A stretch of 21,888 nucleotides of DNA from positions 1 through 21,888 of the forward strand of contig JBBSCB010000040.1 of assembly GCA_038250675.1 (NCBI GenBank), read 5' to 3'. Of this stretch, positions 1 through 7,366 are shown piece by piece. Both the position numbers and the translations under genes were made by a program. Within the stretch, counting starts at the first letter, position 1; every line of letters starts with the position of its first letter. This DNA comes from JAICUF01 sp038250675. GTDB lineage: Bacteria > Gemmatimonadota > Gemmatimonadetes > Gemmatimonadales > GWC2-71-9. The notes below the pieces were generated by a model. That model worked only from the letters and a program-made list of their open reading frames with translations, had not been told where the DNA came from and did no database searches.

Positions 1-9
1 GCCCGTTCT

Positions 10-50
10 GGGGGGGGGGGCGGGTTGGGGTCTCCCGTTTCGGGGGCGGG
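10..50 (+). repeat. G-rich low-complexity tract with G-quadruplex potential
   Basis: A run of 11 G (10-20) is followed by GGG (22-24), GGGG (27-30), GGGGG (42-46) and GGG (48-50). Four or more G-runs with short spacers fit the usual G-quadruplex pattern on the plus strand. The tract lies beyond the 3' end of the minus-strand PEP-CTERM gene. Long G homopolymers are also prone to length errors, so the exact count is uncertain. Confidence 0.5.
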
Positions 51-67
51 CGCGGTCACGCCGCCCC
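43..67 (-). terminator. Possible terminator-like hairpin after the PEP-CTERM gene
   Basis: GGGGCGG (43-49) pairs with CCGCCCC (61-67) around an 11-base loop. The structure lies about 45 bases past the stop of the minus-strand gene at 110. No T-run follows in the minus direction, so it would be an imperfect terminator at best. The region is so G/C-rich that a chance match is possible. Confidence 0.22.
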
Positions 68-109
68 GCCCCGCTTCGTTACAGCTTGCCCCGTCCCTGG
101 AACTACACT

Positions 110-718
110 CTAGACGATGCGGCGCCGAACGAAGCCACCGACCATCACGAGACTCAGGCCCGTTCCCAGCAGCAGCAACTCCGCAGGCTCCGGCGTCACG
201 GTAATGAACTCCTGGACGCTGTTGGCGTTGCGCCAATTCACGTCGGTCACGACGGAGTAGTTCGTGTAGTCGAAGTTCTGGAAGTTGTTGGTGGCCTGGG
301 TAAGCCAGTACGAGCTGGATGGCGCCGGACCGCTGTTGCTGAAGAGGCCCCAAACCGTGGCCTGGATGTCACCCCACTGCGAGGTGGGCACCGAGCCGTA
401 CTGCGCGGTGAGCCATGCGGCCTTCTGGTACGAAGCCAGCGAGCCGATGCCGCCGCGGGTGTTGCTGAGGTCGGGGTTGCCGACCAGACTGGTCAGGGTC
501 GCCGTCCACGTCTGCCCCACCGTCACATGGTGGAGAAAATCGACGCAGAACAGATCGGCAACGTTGCTGCCGATCGTGCCCTGATACTCCCCGACGTAGT
601 AGCCGAAGGCGGTGACGCTGCCCGGGCTGGTGAGTTTGACCTGGACCTGCTGAGCTGACAGGTCCGCGGCTGCGGTGGCCAACGCGGTGGCCAACACAAG
701 GGTACGGAATGCTCTCAT
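110..718 (-). CDS. PEP-CTERM sorting-domain secreted protein
   Basis: This 202-residue protein is probably exported and anchored or processed in the envelope by an exosortase system. Residues 1-24 form a signal peptide with an arginine near the N-terminus, a hydrophobic core and a likely cut near S-A-Q. The C-terminus carries the full sorting signal: P-E-P at about 175-177, a hydrophobic segment, then R-R-R-I-V at the end. The middle contains F-C-V-D-F with a following G-Q-T-W, a pattern common in small PEP-CTERM proteins whose function is unknown. The ATG at 718 has an AGGA Shine-Dalgarno at 725-728. No exosortase gene is present in the window, so processing depends on genes elsewhere. Family knowledge links such proteins to exopolysaccharide-producing Gram-negative bacteria. 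Confidence 0.85.
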   Translation of the reverse strand: MRAFRTLVLATALATAAADLSAQQVQVKLTSPGSVTAFGYYVGEYQGTIGSNVADLFCVDFLHHVTVGQTWTATLTSLVGNPDLSNTRGGIGSLASYQKAAWLTAQYGSVPTSQWGDIQATVWGLFSNSGPAPSSSYWLTQATNNFQNFDYTNYSVVTDVNWRNANSVQEFITVTPEPAELLLLGTGLSLVMVGGFVRRRIV

Positions 719-862
719 GAGCCGTCCTGGGATAAAGGGTGCAACATTGCGATCAATTGGAACGGGGACGACCGCAGGAGAGGCACCTTGCGTACCAGCT
801 TTCAGGCCGGCGGTTGCACTGCGTCATGTATTTGCCGCTGGATAACTTGGCGGGAGCCAGGC

Positions 863-893
863 GGCCGGAACGTGCAAGGCACTGCACCCGGCC
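863..893 (-). terminator. Stem-loop downstream of the lipid kinase gene
   Basis: GGCCGG (863-868) pairs with CCGGCC (888-893). After a 3-base bulge, GTGCA (872-876) pairs with TGCAC (883-887), leaving a 6-base loop. It sits about 40 bases past the stop of the minus-strand lipid kinase (933) and before the PEP-CTERM gene. There is no T-run, so it is a Rho-type or atypical terminator or an mRNA-stabilising stem. The rest of 719-932 holds nothing else I can support apart from the Shine-Dalgarno of the PEP-CTERM gene. Confidence 0.35.
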
Positions 894-932
894 CCCGTGC
901 GTGCTCACCACAGGCGTCGTCCGGGAGCCACA

Positions 933-1853
933 TCAGGCGGGTCCGCGCGGCACCGCGCCCCGGTCGCGCTCGGGGACCAGAACGGTGAGCGCAGCGGGCC
1001 GGACCCGGTAGGTGAGCGGGGCCCGCTCGTTGATTACCTCGCCGTCGAGCGCCAGCTGGATGGTCCGCCGCCGGGTTTCGATCTCTGCCTCAAGCAGCTC
1101 GGCCGACTCCAGCTCGCGGAGCTGGTCGGCCCGGCCGATCAGTACCTGCCACGCCAGCCAGAGCAGTCCGCGCCGGCCGCTCGCGTTCATCACATAAAGC
1201 GACAGCCGGCCGTCGGTGAGCGACTCGCGCGAGCCCGCGGCCAGCCCCTCCATCCGATACCGGTTGTTCCCCACGAACACGAACGGCGTCCGTCGCACGC
1301 TGGTCTCGCCGTCGGCCACGATGCGCACGCCCATGAATGAGTGGCGCCGCAGCACGGCGAGCATGGCCCAGAACGCGGCGAGCCACTTGGACAGCCCGTA
1401 GCGCTGATAGCGCTCCCGCAGCCGCACCAGCCGGGGGTAGACGCCAATGCTGGAATTGTTGAGAAAGATGTGGCCGTTGACGTCACCCACGTCCACCTGT
1501 TCGGTGTGGCCGGCCAGGACGATCGCCGCCGCCTCGCCGAGGTCAGCCGGGACGCCCAGATCCTTCGCAAAATGATTGAGGGTGCCGAGCGGCAGAACGC
1601 CGAGGGGAATCGACGTGCCGACGAGGGCGGACGCGACAACATTGACGGTGCCGTCTCCGCCGCCGGCAACCAGCGCCGCGCAGCCGGCGGCCACCGCCTC
1701 GCGGGCCAGGGTGCGCATGCGGTCTCCGTCCGGCGCCAGCTCGACGCGCACGGGCCGTTCCGCCTCGGCAAAAATCCGCTCGAGCTCACGGACGGCGGCG
1801 GGTGCCTTGCCAGTGCCCGAGCTGCCGTTGAGCAGGATGACGATATCGTTCAG
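933..1853 (-). CDS. Diacylglycerol/sphingosine kinase-family lipid kinase, probable CTG start
   Basis: The protein has the DAGK catalytic fold (YegS/BmrU/DgkB type), which phosphorylates a lipid hydroxyl group using ATP. The signature G-G-G-D-G-T is at about residues 64-69, followed by P-L-G-T-L-N-H-F-A at 88-96. The first ATG/GTG/TTG in frame is a GTG at 1751. That start would remove the first beta strand and the phosphate-binding stretch I-L-L-N-G-S-S-G-T-G-K, which the open frame encodes upstream. Between the in-frame stop at 1890-1892 and 1751 there is no ATG, GTG or TTG. A CTG at 1853 gives a 306-residue protein of normal length and overlaps the PAP2 stop as CTGA, mimicking the usual ATGA coupling. 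Family and operon assignment are secure; the CTG start is inference. Confidence 0.85.
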   Translation of the reverse strand: MNDIVILLNGSSGTGKAPAAVRELERIFAEAERPVRVELAPDGDRMRTLAREAVAAGCAALVAGGGDGTVNVVASALVGTSIPLGVLPLGTLNHFAKDLGVPADLGEAAAIVLAGHTEQVDVGDVNGHIFLNNSSIGVYPRLVRLRERYQRYGLSKWLAAFWAMLAVLRRHSFMGVRIVADGETSVRRTPFVFVGNNRYRMEGLAAGSRESLTDGRLSLYVMNASGRRGLLWLAWQVLIGRADQLRELESAELLEAEIETRRRTIQLALDGEVINERAPLTYRVRPAALTVLVPERDRGAVPRGPA

Positions 1854-2548
1854 GCGGCCGCCCGGTGCTTCATCCGGTGGGCGACGCGGTCACCAAAGGC
1901 GACGACCATGACCCAGACGAACCCGCTGCCCCACCCGGCGACGACGTCGCTCGGATAGTGGACGCCCAGATACACGCGCGATGTGCCGATGAGAAATCCG
2001 GCGAGGATGGCAATCGTCCAGAAGACGGCGCGGAGCGGCACGCTCCGGATGCGCGGTGAGATCAGCGCCACGAGCCCGACAAAGAAGCAGAAGCCGAACA
2101 TGGCGTGGCCGCTGGGAAAGCTGTAGGAGCCGGGCAGCGGGTAATCGAAGTACGGCACCGGCCGCGCCCGGCGGAAGCTGATCTTTAGCAACCCGTCGAG
2201 CAGCCCCGCCCCGGCCATGATGATCGGCAGGAGCACCGCCGCGCGTTTCCAGTCGCGGCGCCAGAAGATCACCGCGATGATCACCCCCAGCGGCGCGAGT
2301 ACGACCGGCGACCCGAGCCGGCTGGCGCCCAGCATCAGCGACGTCATCGCCGGCGAAGCCAGACCGTGCACCGCACCGCGCACCGCGTCGTCGAAGCGCA
2401 GCGTCTCGCCCTCGAGCATCTCGGAGGCCAGCCACGAGAGCAGCGCCAGCACCACCACGGCAGCAATGAGCCCCGCCGCCAGCGCGAGCCCCAGGAAGCG
2501 TTCGGAAGCGGCGGTTGATTCAGTCCGTGGAGCGGTGGGTTCTGGCAT
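1850..2548 (-). CDS. PAP2-superfamily membrane lipid phosphatase
   Basis: This is a 232-residue integral membrane phosphatase of the PAP2 (phosphatidic acid phosphatase type 2) superfamily. All three catalytic motifs are visible: K-I-S-F-R-R-A-R-P at 122-130, P-S-G-H at 145-148, and S-R-(5)-H-(3)-D at 190-201. Hydrophobic segments at about 20-42, 82-98, 104-120, 152-166 and 172-188 fit the usual six-helix layout. The ATG at 2548 is preferred over the in-frame TTG at 2557. The stop overlaps the presumed CTG start of the lipid kinase, so the two are probably translated together. A phosphatase and a kinase acting on lipid head groups side by side suggests phosphatidate/diacylglycerol or undecaprenyl phosphate turnover. 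The exact substrate cannot be read from the sequence. Confidence 0.88.
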   Translation of the reverse strand: MPEPTAPRTESTAASERFLGLALAAGLIAAVVVLALLSWLASEMLEGETLRFDDAVRGAVHGLASPAMTSLMLGASRLGSPVVLAPLGVIIAVIFWRRDWKRAAVLLPIIMAGAGLLDGLLKISFRRARPVPYFDYPLPGSYSFPSGHAMFGFCFFVGLVALISPRIRSVPLRAVFWTIAILAGFLIGTSRVYLGVHYPSDVVAGWGSGFVWVMVVAFGDRVAHRMKHRAAA

Positions 2549-2609
2549 GGCGTCCAATTGACCATGGGGCCGGCGCTTCCCGCAAGCTGAGCCGCCGCGC
2601 TGGTGTGGG

Positions 2610-2634
2610 TCGCTACGCGCTGGATCGGTAGCGA
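2610..2634 (-). terminator. Stem-loop at the 3' end of the DUF72 gene
   Basis: TCGCTAC (2610-2616) pairs perfectly with GTAGCGA (2628-2634), with an 11-base loop. An outer TGAGCC (2588-2593) can also pair with GGCTCA (2635-2640), which includes the stop codon of the DUF72 gene. No T-run follows in the minus direction. It is probably an atypical terminator separating DUF72 from the PAP2 gene. Confidence 0.42.
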
Positions 2635-2637
2635 GGC

Positions 2638-3648
2638 TCAGCCGTTCGGCCGGGCGGCGTCCGCCAGCATCCGAGTCAGCTCGAGCGCGTTGGTGGTGCC
2701 GTAGTTGGCGTAGCAGTTGTTGTGGATCACGTGGAGCCGCCGCGTCTCCCGCGCCGCGGCCAGCAGCTCGGGCACCCAGCCCGCCAGTTCCGTCGTGTCG
2801 TACAGATAGCGAAACCGCTCAGCCACCCCCGCACCGGCCCGCTCCCAGGTTTCCGCCCGCCGTCCATGCAGCCGCAGCACGCCGAGCGCCCCGGACGTCA
2901 CCGCCCGGATGGGCGGAATGCTGCTTTCCAGCCCCTGCGGCCCGTCCACCATCACGAACGCGAGGCCGTGTTCCGCCAGATAGCCCAGCGTGCGCTCCCG
3001 GGTGCGCTCGGTGAGCCACCGGTGGTTGCGGAACTCCACCGCCGCGCGGTATTCCCCCAGGCGCGCCTTCGCATCGAGCAGCTCGGCGGCATTGGCGCGG
3101 TTGGGCAGGAACCATTTGGGATACTGGAGCAGCACGGCGCCGAGCTTGCCGGCCGCATGCAGCGGCTCCAGCGCGTCCACGAACCACTCCCACACCGCCG
3201 AGTACAGCTCGGCCGGCAGGTCCTTGCCGTAGATCCGGGTCTTCCGCCTGAGCTCCTCCGGCAGCGCATCCCGCAGCTCCTTCGGCAGCCGCTTCACCTC
3301 GCTCGGCTGGCCGGTCATGAGCGCGTTGGCCTTGACGTCGAAGGTGAAGTCGTCCGGCGTGCGCTCCACCCACAGCTCGGCGGAGCGCCGCGACGGCAGG
3401 GCGTAGTAGGGGGAATCCACCTCCACGATGGGGAAGCGGTCGGCGTAGTAGCGAAGCCGGGTTTCGGCCGAATCGGCGGAGCCGGGATAGAAGACACCGG
3501 CGGCGGTCAGTGACGGATCGGTCCAGCCAGCGGTGCCGGTGAGGATGACGCCGCTGCCCACAGGCACCGGCGTCGCATGCGGCAGCGGCACCGTCGCGGC
3601 GCGGGTGCGCGCCGCTTCGGCGCCCGGATCGTGATCGGCCGTCGTCAT
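2638..3648 (-). CDS. DUF72 (YecE-like) family protein
   Basis: This 336-residue protein matches the DUF72 family, a TIM-barrel-like fold of unknown biochemical function. After a 35-residue low-complexity leader come the typical G-T-A-G-W at 38-42, F-Y-P at 53-55, and the block R-F-P-I-V-E-V-D-S-P-Y-Y-A at 71-83. F-D-V-K-A-N and the C-terminal N-N-C-Y-A-N-Y near residue 313 are also family hallmarks. The ATG at 3648 has no clear Shine-Dalgarno, so it may be leaderless. An internal start near V-I-L-T-G-T-A-G-W would drop the leader, which is not conserved in the family as I know it. It is transcribed divergently from the His-rich gene at 3738. Family membership is firm; function is unknown. Confidence 0.88.
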   Translation of the reverse strand: MTTADHDPGAEAARTRAATVPLPHATPVPVGSGVILTGTAGWTDPSLTAAGVFYPGSADSAETRLRYYADRFPIVEVDSPYYALPSRRSAELWVERTPDDFTFDVKANALMTGQPSEVKRLPKELRDALPEELRRKTRIYGKDLPAELYSAVWEWFVDALEPLHAAGKLGAVLLQYPKWFLPNRANAAELLDAKARLGEYRAAVEFRNHRWLTERTRERTLGYLAEHGLAFVMVDGPQGLESSIPPIRAVTSGALGVLRLHGRRAETWERAGAGVAERFRYLYDTTELAGWVPELLAAARETRRLHVIHNNCYANYGTTNALELTRMLADAARPNG

Positions 3649-3701
3649 GCCCTAGAGGTAATTCGGTGCCGCCGATCTGTCACCGACCGTTGCCGCCGAG
3701 C

Positions 3702-3730
3702 TTGACCGGTGGCGCGGGCCCCGCTTAGAT
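3702..3730 (+). promoter_or_regulatory. Sigma-70-type promoter for the His-rich/TonB unit
   Basis: TTGACC (3702-3707) is a 5/6 match to the -35 consensus. It lies 17 bases upstream of TTAGAT (3725-3730), a 3/6 match to the -10. The ATG at 3738 starts only 7 bases after the -10, so transcription would begin at or next to the start codon, and no Shine-Dalgarno is visible. A leaderless transcript is therefore likely. Confidence 0.5.
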
Positions 3731-3737
3731 AGGCGGC

Positions 3738-4100
3738 ATGCATCACCGCCTGCTGTCCCCGATCCGGGCCGCGCTGTTTGCGGTCGTGGCCGTTGCCTGC
3801 GTCGCCGTGCCAGCGGCAATGGCACTGCCGGGTCACATGGAGATGGCCGTACAGGCGGATGCGGGCCGGCCCGATCACGGCCACCCGTCGCCGGACGGGC
3901 ACCGCCACACCCGAACCTGCTGCGACCTCTGCATTGTGGCCTGCGGCACCGCCGTGACGCCGCTGTCCGGCGTCACATGGCCCGCCCGTCCGCTGCACCC
4001 CGCCATCGTGCCGGCGGTCCTCACCGTCGGCAATCGTCCACCCGCTACTCATCCGCACCGCCAGCCGCTCGCCATCGGCCCCCCTTCGCTTCGCGCGTAG
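3738..4100 (+). CDS. Small exported His/Cys-rich protein ahead of a TonB receptor
   Basis: This 120-residue protein has an N-terminal hydrophobic signal segment at about 8-30. A histidine-rich stretch follows (H-G-H, H-R-H at about 48-57), then a cysteine cluster C-C-D-L-C-I-V-A-C at 61-69. The tail ends G-P-P-S-L-R-A. The arrangement resembles the small DUF2946-like exported proteins often found next to metal-linked TonB-dependent receptors, although I cannot confirm the family. The His and Cys residues suggest binding of copper, nickel, cobalt or a similar ion at the membrane or in the periplasm. It is followed after 66 bases by the TonB receptor on the same strand, so the two are probably co-transcribed. 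The start is supported by the promoter just upstream rather than by a ribosome binding site. Confidence 0.7.
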   Translation: MHHRLLSPIRAALFAVVAVACVAVPAAMALPGHMEMAVQADAGRPDHGHPSPDGHRHTRTCCDLCIVACGTAVTPLSGVTWPARPLHPAIVPAVLTVGNRPPATHPHRQPLAIGPPSLRA

Positions 4101-4122
4101 CACCGTCGTCTTTCGAATTGTC

Positions 4123-4142
4123 CGGACGCCGGAGTGCGTCCG
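4123..4142 (+). promoter_or_regulatory. Intercistronic hairpin before the TonB receptor
   Basis: CGGACGC (4123-4129) and GCGTCCG (4136-4142) form a perfect 7-bp stem with a 6-base loop. It lies between the stop of the His-rich gene (4100) and the GGAG Shine-Dalgarno (4156-4159) of the receptor. It could be a partial terminator, an attenuator or a processing/stability element. No T-run follows, which argues against simple termination. Confidence 0.45.
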
Positions 4143-4166
4143 CTCATTCCCGCGCGGAGTATGCCC

Positions 4167-6173
4167 ATGTACCGATCGCTCGTCGGCCTGGTGTTGCTGG
4201 CCGCACCTCTCGCATCCCTTGCGGCCCAGCAGCCCGTGGCGGCCGATTCGATTCACCAGCACGGTGATTCGCTCCCGCGACCGGTGGAGCTGCCCGCCGT
4301 GACGGTCACCTCCGCGCCGGTCCAGCGGGAAGACCCGTCCAGCTCGGTGAGCGTCCCGGCCACGGTGCTGCAGCGCACGCCGGCGCTCAACCCCTACGAC
4401 CTGGTTCGCCAGACCGCGGGGGTCGAAGTCCATGACCAGGGCCAGGGACCCGGCTTTGCCTCCGACGTGTCGGTGCGCGGCTTCAGCTCCGACCACTCCA
4501 CCGACGTCGCCCTCTGGATCGACGGCGTGCCCATCAACGAGCCGGTCAACGGCCACGCGGAGGGCTACAGCGACTGGAGCCTGCTTTTTCCGCAGGCGGT
4601 GCACAGCATCGACGTGTTCAAGGGTCCCACCAACGCGGTCTACGGCAACTTTGCGCTGGCGGGCGCGGTCAACATCCGGACGCTCGAGCGGATGAACGGC
4701 ACCAGCGGCTGGCTCTCGGGCGGGATGTACGGCCGGGCGGAAGCCGCGGTGCTGACGGGGTTCGACCGGCAGGGGAGCGGCGGCGTGTTTGGCCTGCGCG
4801 GCCTCCACGAAAACGGCTGGCGCCCCAACAGTGCGTACAACCTGGGACAGGGCCACGCGCGCATCGTCCGCGATCTGTCACCGTCGACGTCGGTGGACGC
4901 CGGCGTTGAGCTCTACGACGCCGGCTGGGATTCGCCCGGGTTCCTCTCGCGGGCGCAGTTCGACGCCCGGCAGTACGACGTGGTGGCGGACCTGACCGAC
5001 GGCGGCTTCAAGCGCCGCGCGCAGGAGCGGGCCAGCATCCGCATCAACCCGTCCGGCCGCCCGTTCGTCTGGCGCAGCACGGTCTACGCCACGCAGAGCC
5101 GGTGGCAGCTCTTCCTGACCGTGCCGCCCGAGGGCGGCGCGGGTGAGGGCAGCGGCAGTCAGACCGAGGAGGAGCACCGCCGCTACGGATTTGGCGCGAC
5201 GAGTGCCCTCACCTGGTCGCTGCCGCGGGCGCAAATCACGCTCGGCGGCGAAGGCCGGTGGGACCACGCCGACTACCAGAACTACTTCACGACCCACCGC
5301 TCGCGCGATTCGGCCCAGACGCTGACCGTCAGCCGCCAGGCGTCGGCCGCCCTCTTTGCGCAGACGGTGACCGACCTCGGCCACCACCTCCGCGTCAGCC
5401 TCGGCGGTCGGCTCGATCACCTCGACACCCGGACCACGCCGAGCGGCGGATCCACGCTCAGCGACGGCAAGACGATCGTCTCACCCAAGCTGGGCGCGCT
5501 CTATCACCTGAAGCGGGTGGGCGACCTGTACGTCAACCTCTCCCGCGGCTTTCGCCAGGCGGACGGCGTGATCGAGGACCCCACGGTCCCGCTGATCACC
5601 GCCTGGGCCTATGAAGCCGGCCTCAAGGTGGACGCGCGGCCGTTCAACGCCAGCATCGCGTTCTTCCGGATGGACGTCAGCAACGAGCAGCCGTTCGACC
5701 CGATCACACTGCAGGCCACCAATAACGGCGCCAGCCGCCGTCAGGGCATCGAGGCGGAGCTTCGCGCCAAGCTCGCCGCCGGCGTGAGTCTGTCGGCCGA
5801 TGCGACGGTCAATGACGCGAAGTACCGCCGCTTTCTCACCGAGGACGGCGACACGCTGTATGACGTGCGGGTCTACAACACCGCCAAATACGTCGGCACC
5901 GCCGCGGTCGACGTGGCGCCCCCGGGCACCCCGTGGCACCTCCGGCTCGCCACCAACGTCGTGGGTCCGTACAGCCCGTTCGATCAGCCGGGCGTCACCC
6001 TGCCGGCCTACGCGCTGTTCCATGCGAGCGTGGGCGCCTGGGTGGGACGGGCGCAGCTCGAGCTGGGCGTGCGGAATGTGCTCAATCGCGCGTATCCCGA
6101 GCTGCAGGCCGGCGACTTCGTGTCGCCGGGTCAGCCGCGATCGCTGATCGGCTCGGTGCGGTATCTGTTCTGA
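4167..6173 (+). CDS. TonB-dependent outer-membrane receptor
   Basis: This 668-residue protein is an energised outer-membrane transporter. Residues 1-20 form a signal peptide ending A-A-Q-Q. A TonB-box-like L-P-A-V-T-V-T follows near residue 43, then a plug domain at about 60-170 with V-S-V-R-G-F, I-D-G-V-P and the closing A-L-A-G-A-V-N-I-R. The rest is a beta barrel ending in an aromatic residue (V-R-Y-L-F). Three starts are possible: GTG 4134 lies inside a hairpin, while ATG 4161 and ATG 4167 follow the GGAG at 4156-4159. ATG 4167 has the best spacing (7 bases) and gives the cleanest signal peptide. An H-Q-H near the mature N-terminus and the His/Cys-rich upstream neighbour suggest a metal or metallophore substrate; this is inference. 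It converges with the next gene, with only 6 bases between stops. Confidence 0.9.
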   Translation: MYRSLVGLVLLAAPLASLAAQQPVAADSIHQHGDSLPRPVELPAVTVTSAPVQREDPSSSVSVPATVLQRTPALNPYDLVRQTAGVEVHDQGQGPGFASDVSVRGFSSDHSTDVALWIDGVPINEPVNGHAEGYSDWSLLFPQAVHSIDVFKGPTNAVYGNFALAGAVNIRTLERMNGTSGWLSGGMYGRAEAAVLTGFDRQGSGGVFGLRGLHENGWRPNSAYNLGQGHARIVRDLSPSTSVDAGVELYDAGWDSPGFLSRAQFDARQYDVVADLTDGGFKRRAQERASIRINPSGRPFVWRSTVYATQSRWQLFLTVPPEGGAGEGSGSQTEEEHRRYGFGATSALTWSLPRAQITLGGEGRWDHADYQNYFTTHRSRDSAQTLTVSRQASAALFAQTVTDLGHHLRVSLGGRLDHLDTRTTPSGGSTLSDGKTIVSPKLGALYHLKRVGDLYVNLSRGFRQADGVIEDPTVPLITAWAYEAGLKVDARPFNASIAFFRMDVSNEQPFDPITLQATNNGASRRQGIEAELRAKLAAGVSLSADATVNDAKYRRFLTEDGDTLYDVRVYNTAKYVGTAAVDVAPPGTPWHLRLATNVVGPYSPFDQPGVTLPAYALFHASVGAWVGRAQLELGVRNVLNRAYPELQAGDFVSPGQPRSLIGSVRYLF

Positions 6174-6179
6174 GGCGGG

Positions 6180-6596
6180 TTACCGCGAGACGCGGATGCT
6201 GTCCACATAGTAGTTGGTGGTGCCGAAGCAACTGGTCGGCACCCCGCGGTGCTCGGTATAGTGGAGCACGACCTTGCCGCCGAGCGCGTCGTTGATGCGG
6301 CGCGCGATGGCCGGGTCGCGGACGCTGAACGTCCAGATGGTGGGCGCCACGCCGGGCACCGAGGACATGGCGAGCTCGCCCTCGTATGTTTTGCAGATCC
6401 AGCCCTTGCGGGAGAACTTCTGGAGATAGCCGGAGCGATCGCCGTCGGAGTACGCCCAGTGCAGCGTGGTCCAGGTGTAGGCGGCGAGGCCCAGCACCGG
6501 CAGCAGGAGCACCCCGGCTACGATGAGCGGGAGCTTCCAGTGGCGGTGCCGCCGGGGCGGCGGCACCGGGGCGGGTTCATCGGCCGGTGTGGTCAT
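6180..6596 (-). CDS. Conserved single-pass membrane protein (often misnamed 6-phosphogluconate dehydrogenase)
   Basis: This is a 138-residue protein with a proline-rich cytoplasmic N-terminus, one membrane helix at about 22-42, and a soluble domain. The domain has the conserved block R-S-G-Y-L-Q-K-F-S-R-K-G-W-I-C-K-T and the C-terminal G-V-P-T-S-C-F-G. I recognise this pattern from proteins carrying the label 6-phosphogluconate dehydrogenase in many genomes, although they lack a Rossmann fold and are far too short for that enzyme. Function is unknown. The ATG at 6596 is preferred; an upstream in-frame start at 6716 would add 40 compositionally poor residues and run into the divergent gene at 6656. 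Two cysteines, in W-I-C-K and T-S-C-F, are notable and could form a disulfide. Confidence 0.72.
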   Translation of the reverse strand: MTTPADEPAPVPPPRRHRHWKLPLIVAGVLLLPVLGLAAYTWTTLHWAYSDGDRSGYLQKFSRKGWICKTYEGELAMSSVPGVAPTIWTFSVRDPAIARRINDALGGKVVLHYTEHRGVPTSCFGTTNYYVDSIRVSR

Positions 6597-6655
6597 GACC
6601 AAACGATAACCTCGAACCGTCCGGCCGGTCAGGTCGGCGGGCAGGAGAGCCGGGC

Positions 6656-7360
6656 ATGGGAGCGTACCTGATACGGGCCGCAATGGCGACGCTGCTGCTG
6701 AGCGGCGGGCCGGCATGGCCGCGCGCGCCCCTGCCGTTTGCTGTCGGCGAGACGCTGCAGTACGACGCCCGCATCGGGCTGTTGCCGGCCGGAACCGCCA
6801 CCAGCAGCGTCGCCCGCCGGGATACCGAACGCGGCGCGGCGGTCTACGTCTTCACGATGCAGGGATCCGGCGGCCCGCCGGGCATCGGCGCCACCTACAG
6901 CATGACGTCGTGGACCGGCGTGGAGCCGTTCACGTCGCGCCGCTTCCACCGGCGGGTGGCGATCGCCGGCCGGGTGGACGAGCATGACTACCAGATCGTG
7001 GGGGACTCGCTGCGGTATCGCGAGACCGACGGCCACCAGGACTGGGTGGCGCCGCCGGCCCCGCTCGACGAGCTGGCCTTCCTGTACTATCTGCGGACGC
7101 TGCCGCTCGAGGTGGGAACTGTGCGGGCGCTGCGGAGATACTTCAAGAACGGCTACAACCCGGTGACCGTGAGCGCCACCGGGCGGAGCGTGGTGACACT
7201 GGGGGATGGCACCGACGTGACGGCACTGGCCCTCACGATCACCTCGGCCGGCACCACCAGCCGGATCTGGCTCAGCGACGACGCCCGGCGGCTGCCGGTC
7301 CAGCTCGAGCTGCCGCTGTCGTTCGGGCGGGTGCGGCTGGTCCTCAGAGCCCGGAGCTGA
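6656..7360 (+). CDS. DUF3108 domain-containing exported protein
   Basis: This 234-residue protein begins with a hydrophobic signal-like segment (about 5-22), followed by a domain that fits DUF3108. The domain opens with F-A-V-G-E-T-L-Q-Y-D, continues with G-L-L-P-A-G-T-A, and closes with the strand pattern I-W-L-S-D-D-A-R-R-L-P-V-Q-L. DUF3108 proteins are periplasmic beta-rich proteins of unknown function. The ATG at 6656 has a GGAG at 6644-6647, which supports this start. It is divergent from the membrane protein at 6596 and converges with glutamine synthetase, with 6 bases between the stop codons. Family call is fairly secure; role is not known. Confidence 0.82.
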   Translation: MGAYLIRAAMATLLLSGGPAWPRAPLPFAVGETLQYDARIGLLPAGTATSSVARRDTERGAAVYVFTMQGSGGPPGIGATYSMTSWTGVEPFTSRRFHRRVAIAGRVDEHDYQIVGDSLRYRETDGHQDWVAPPAPLDELAFLYYLRTLPLEVGTVRALRRYFKNGYNPVTVSATGRSVVTLGDGTDVTALALTITSAGTTSRIWLSDDARRLPVQLELPLSFGRVRLVLRARS

Positions 7361-7366
7361 CCCGGC

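Noticed and set aside
739..1011. A 90-codon plus-strand frame between the PEP-CTERM and lipid kinase genes
   Set aside because: No ribosome binding site, no motif, R-rich composition and overlap with the end of the lipid kinase.
3645..4856. A 403-codon minus-strand frame across the His-rich gene and the TonB receptor
   Set aside because: Its translation is R/G/H-rich without any motif and it opposes two well-supported genes.
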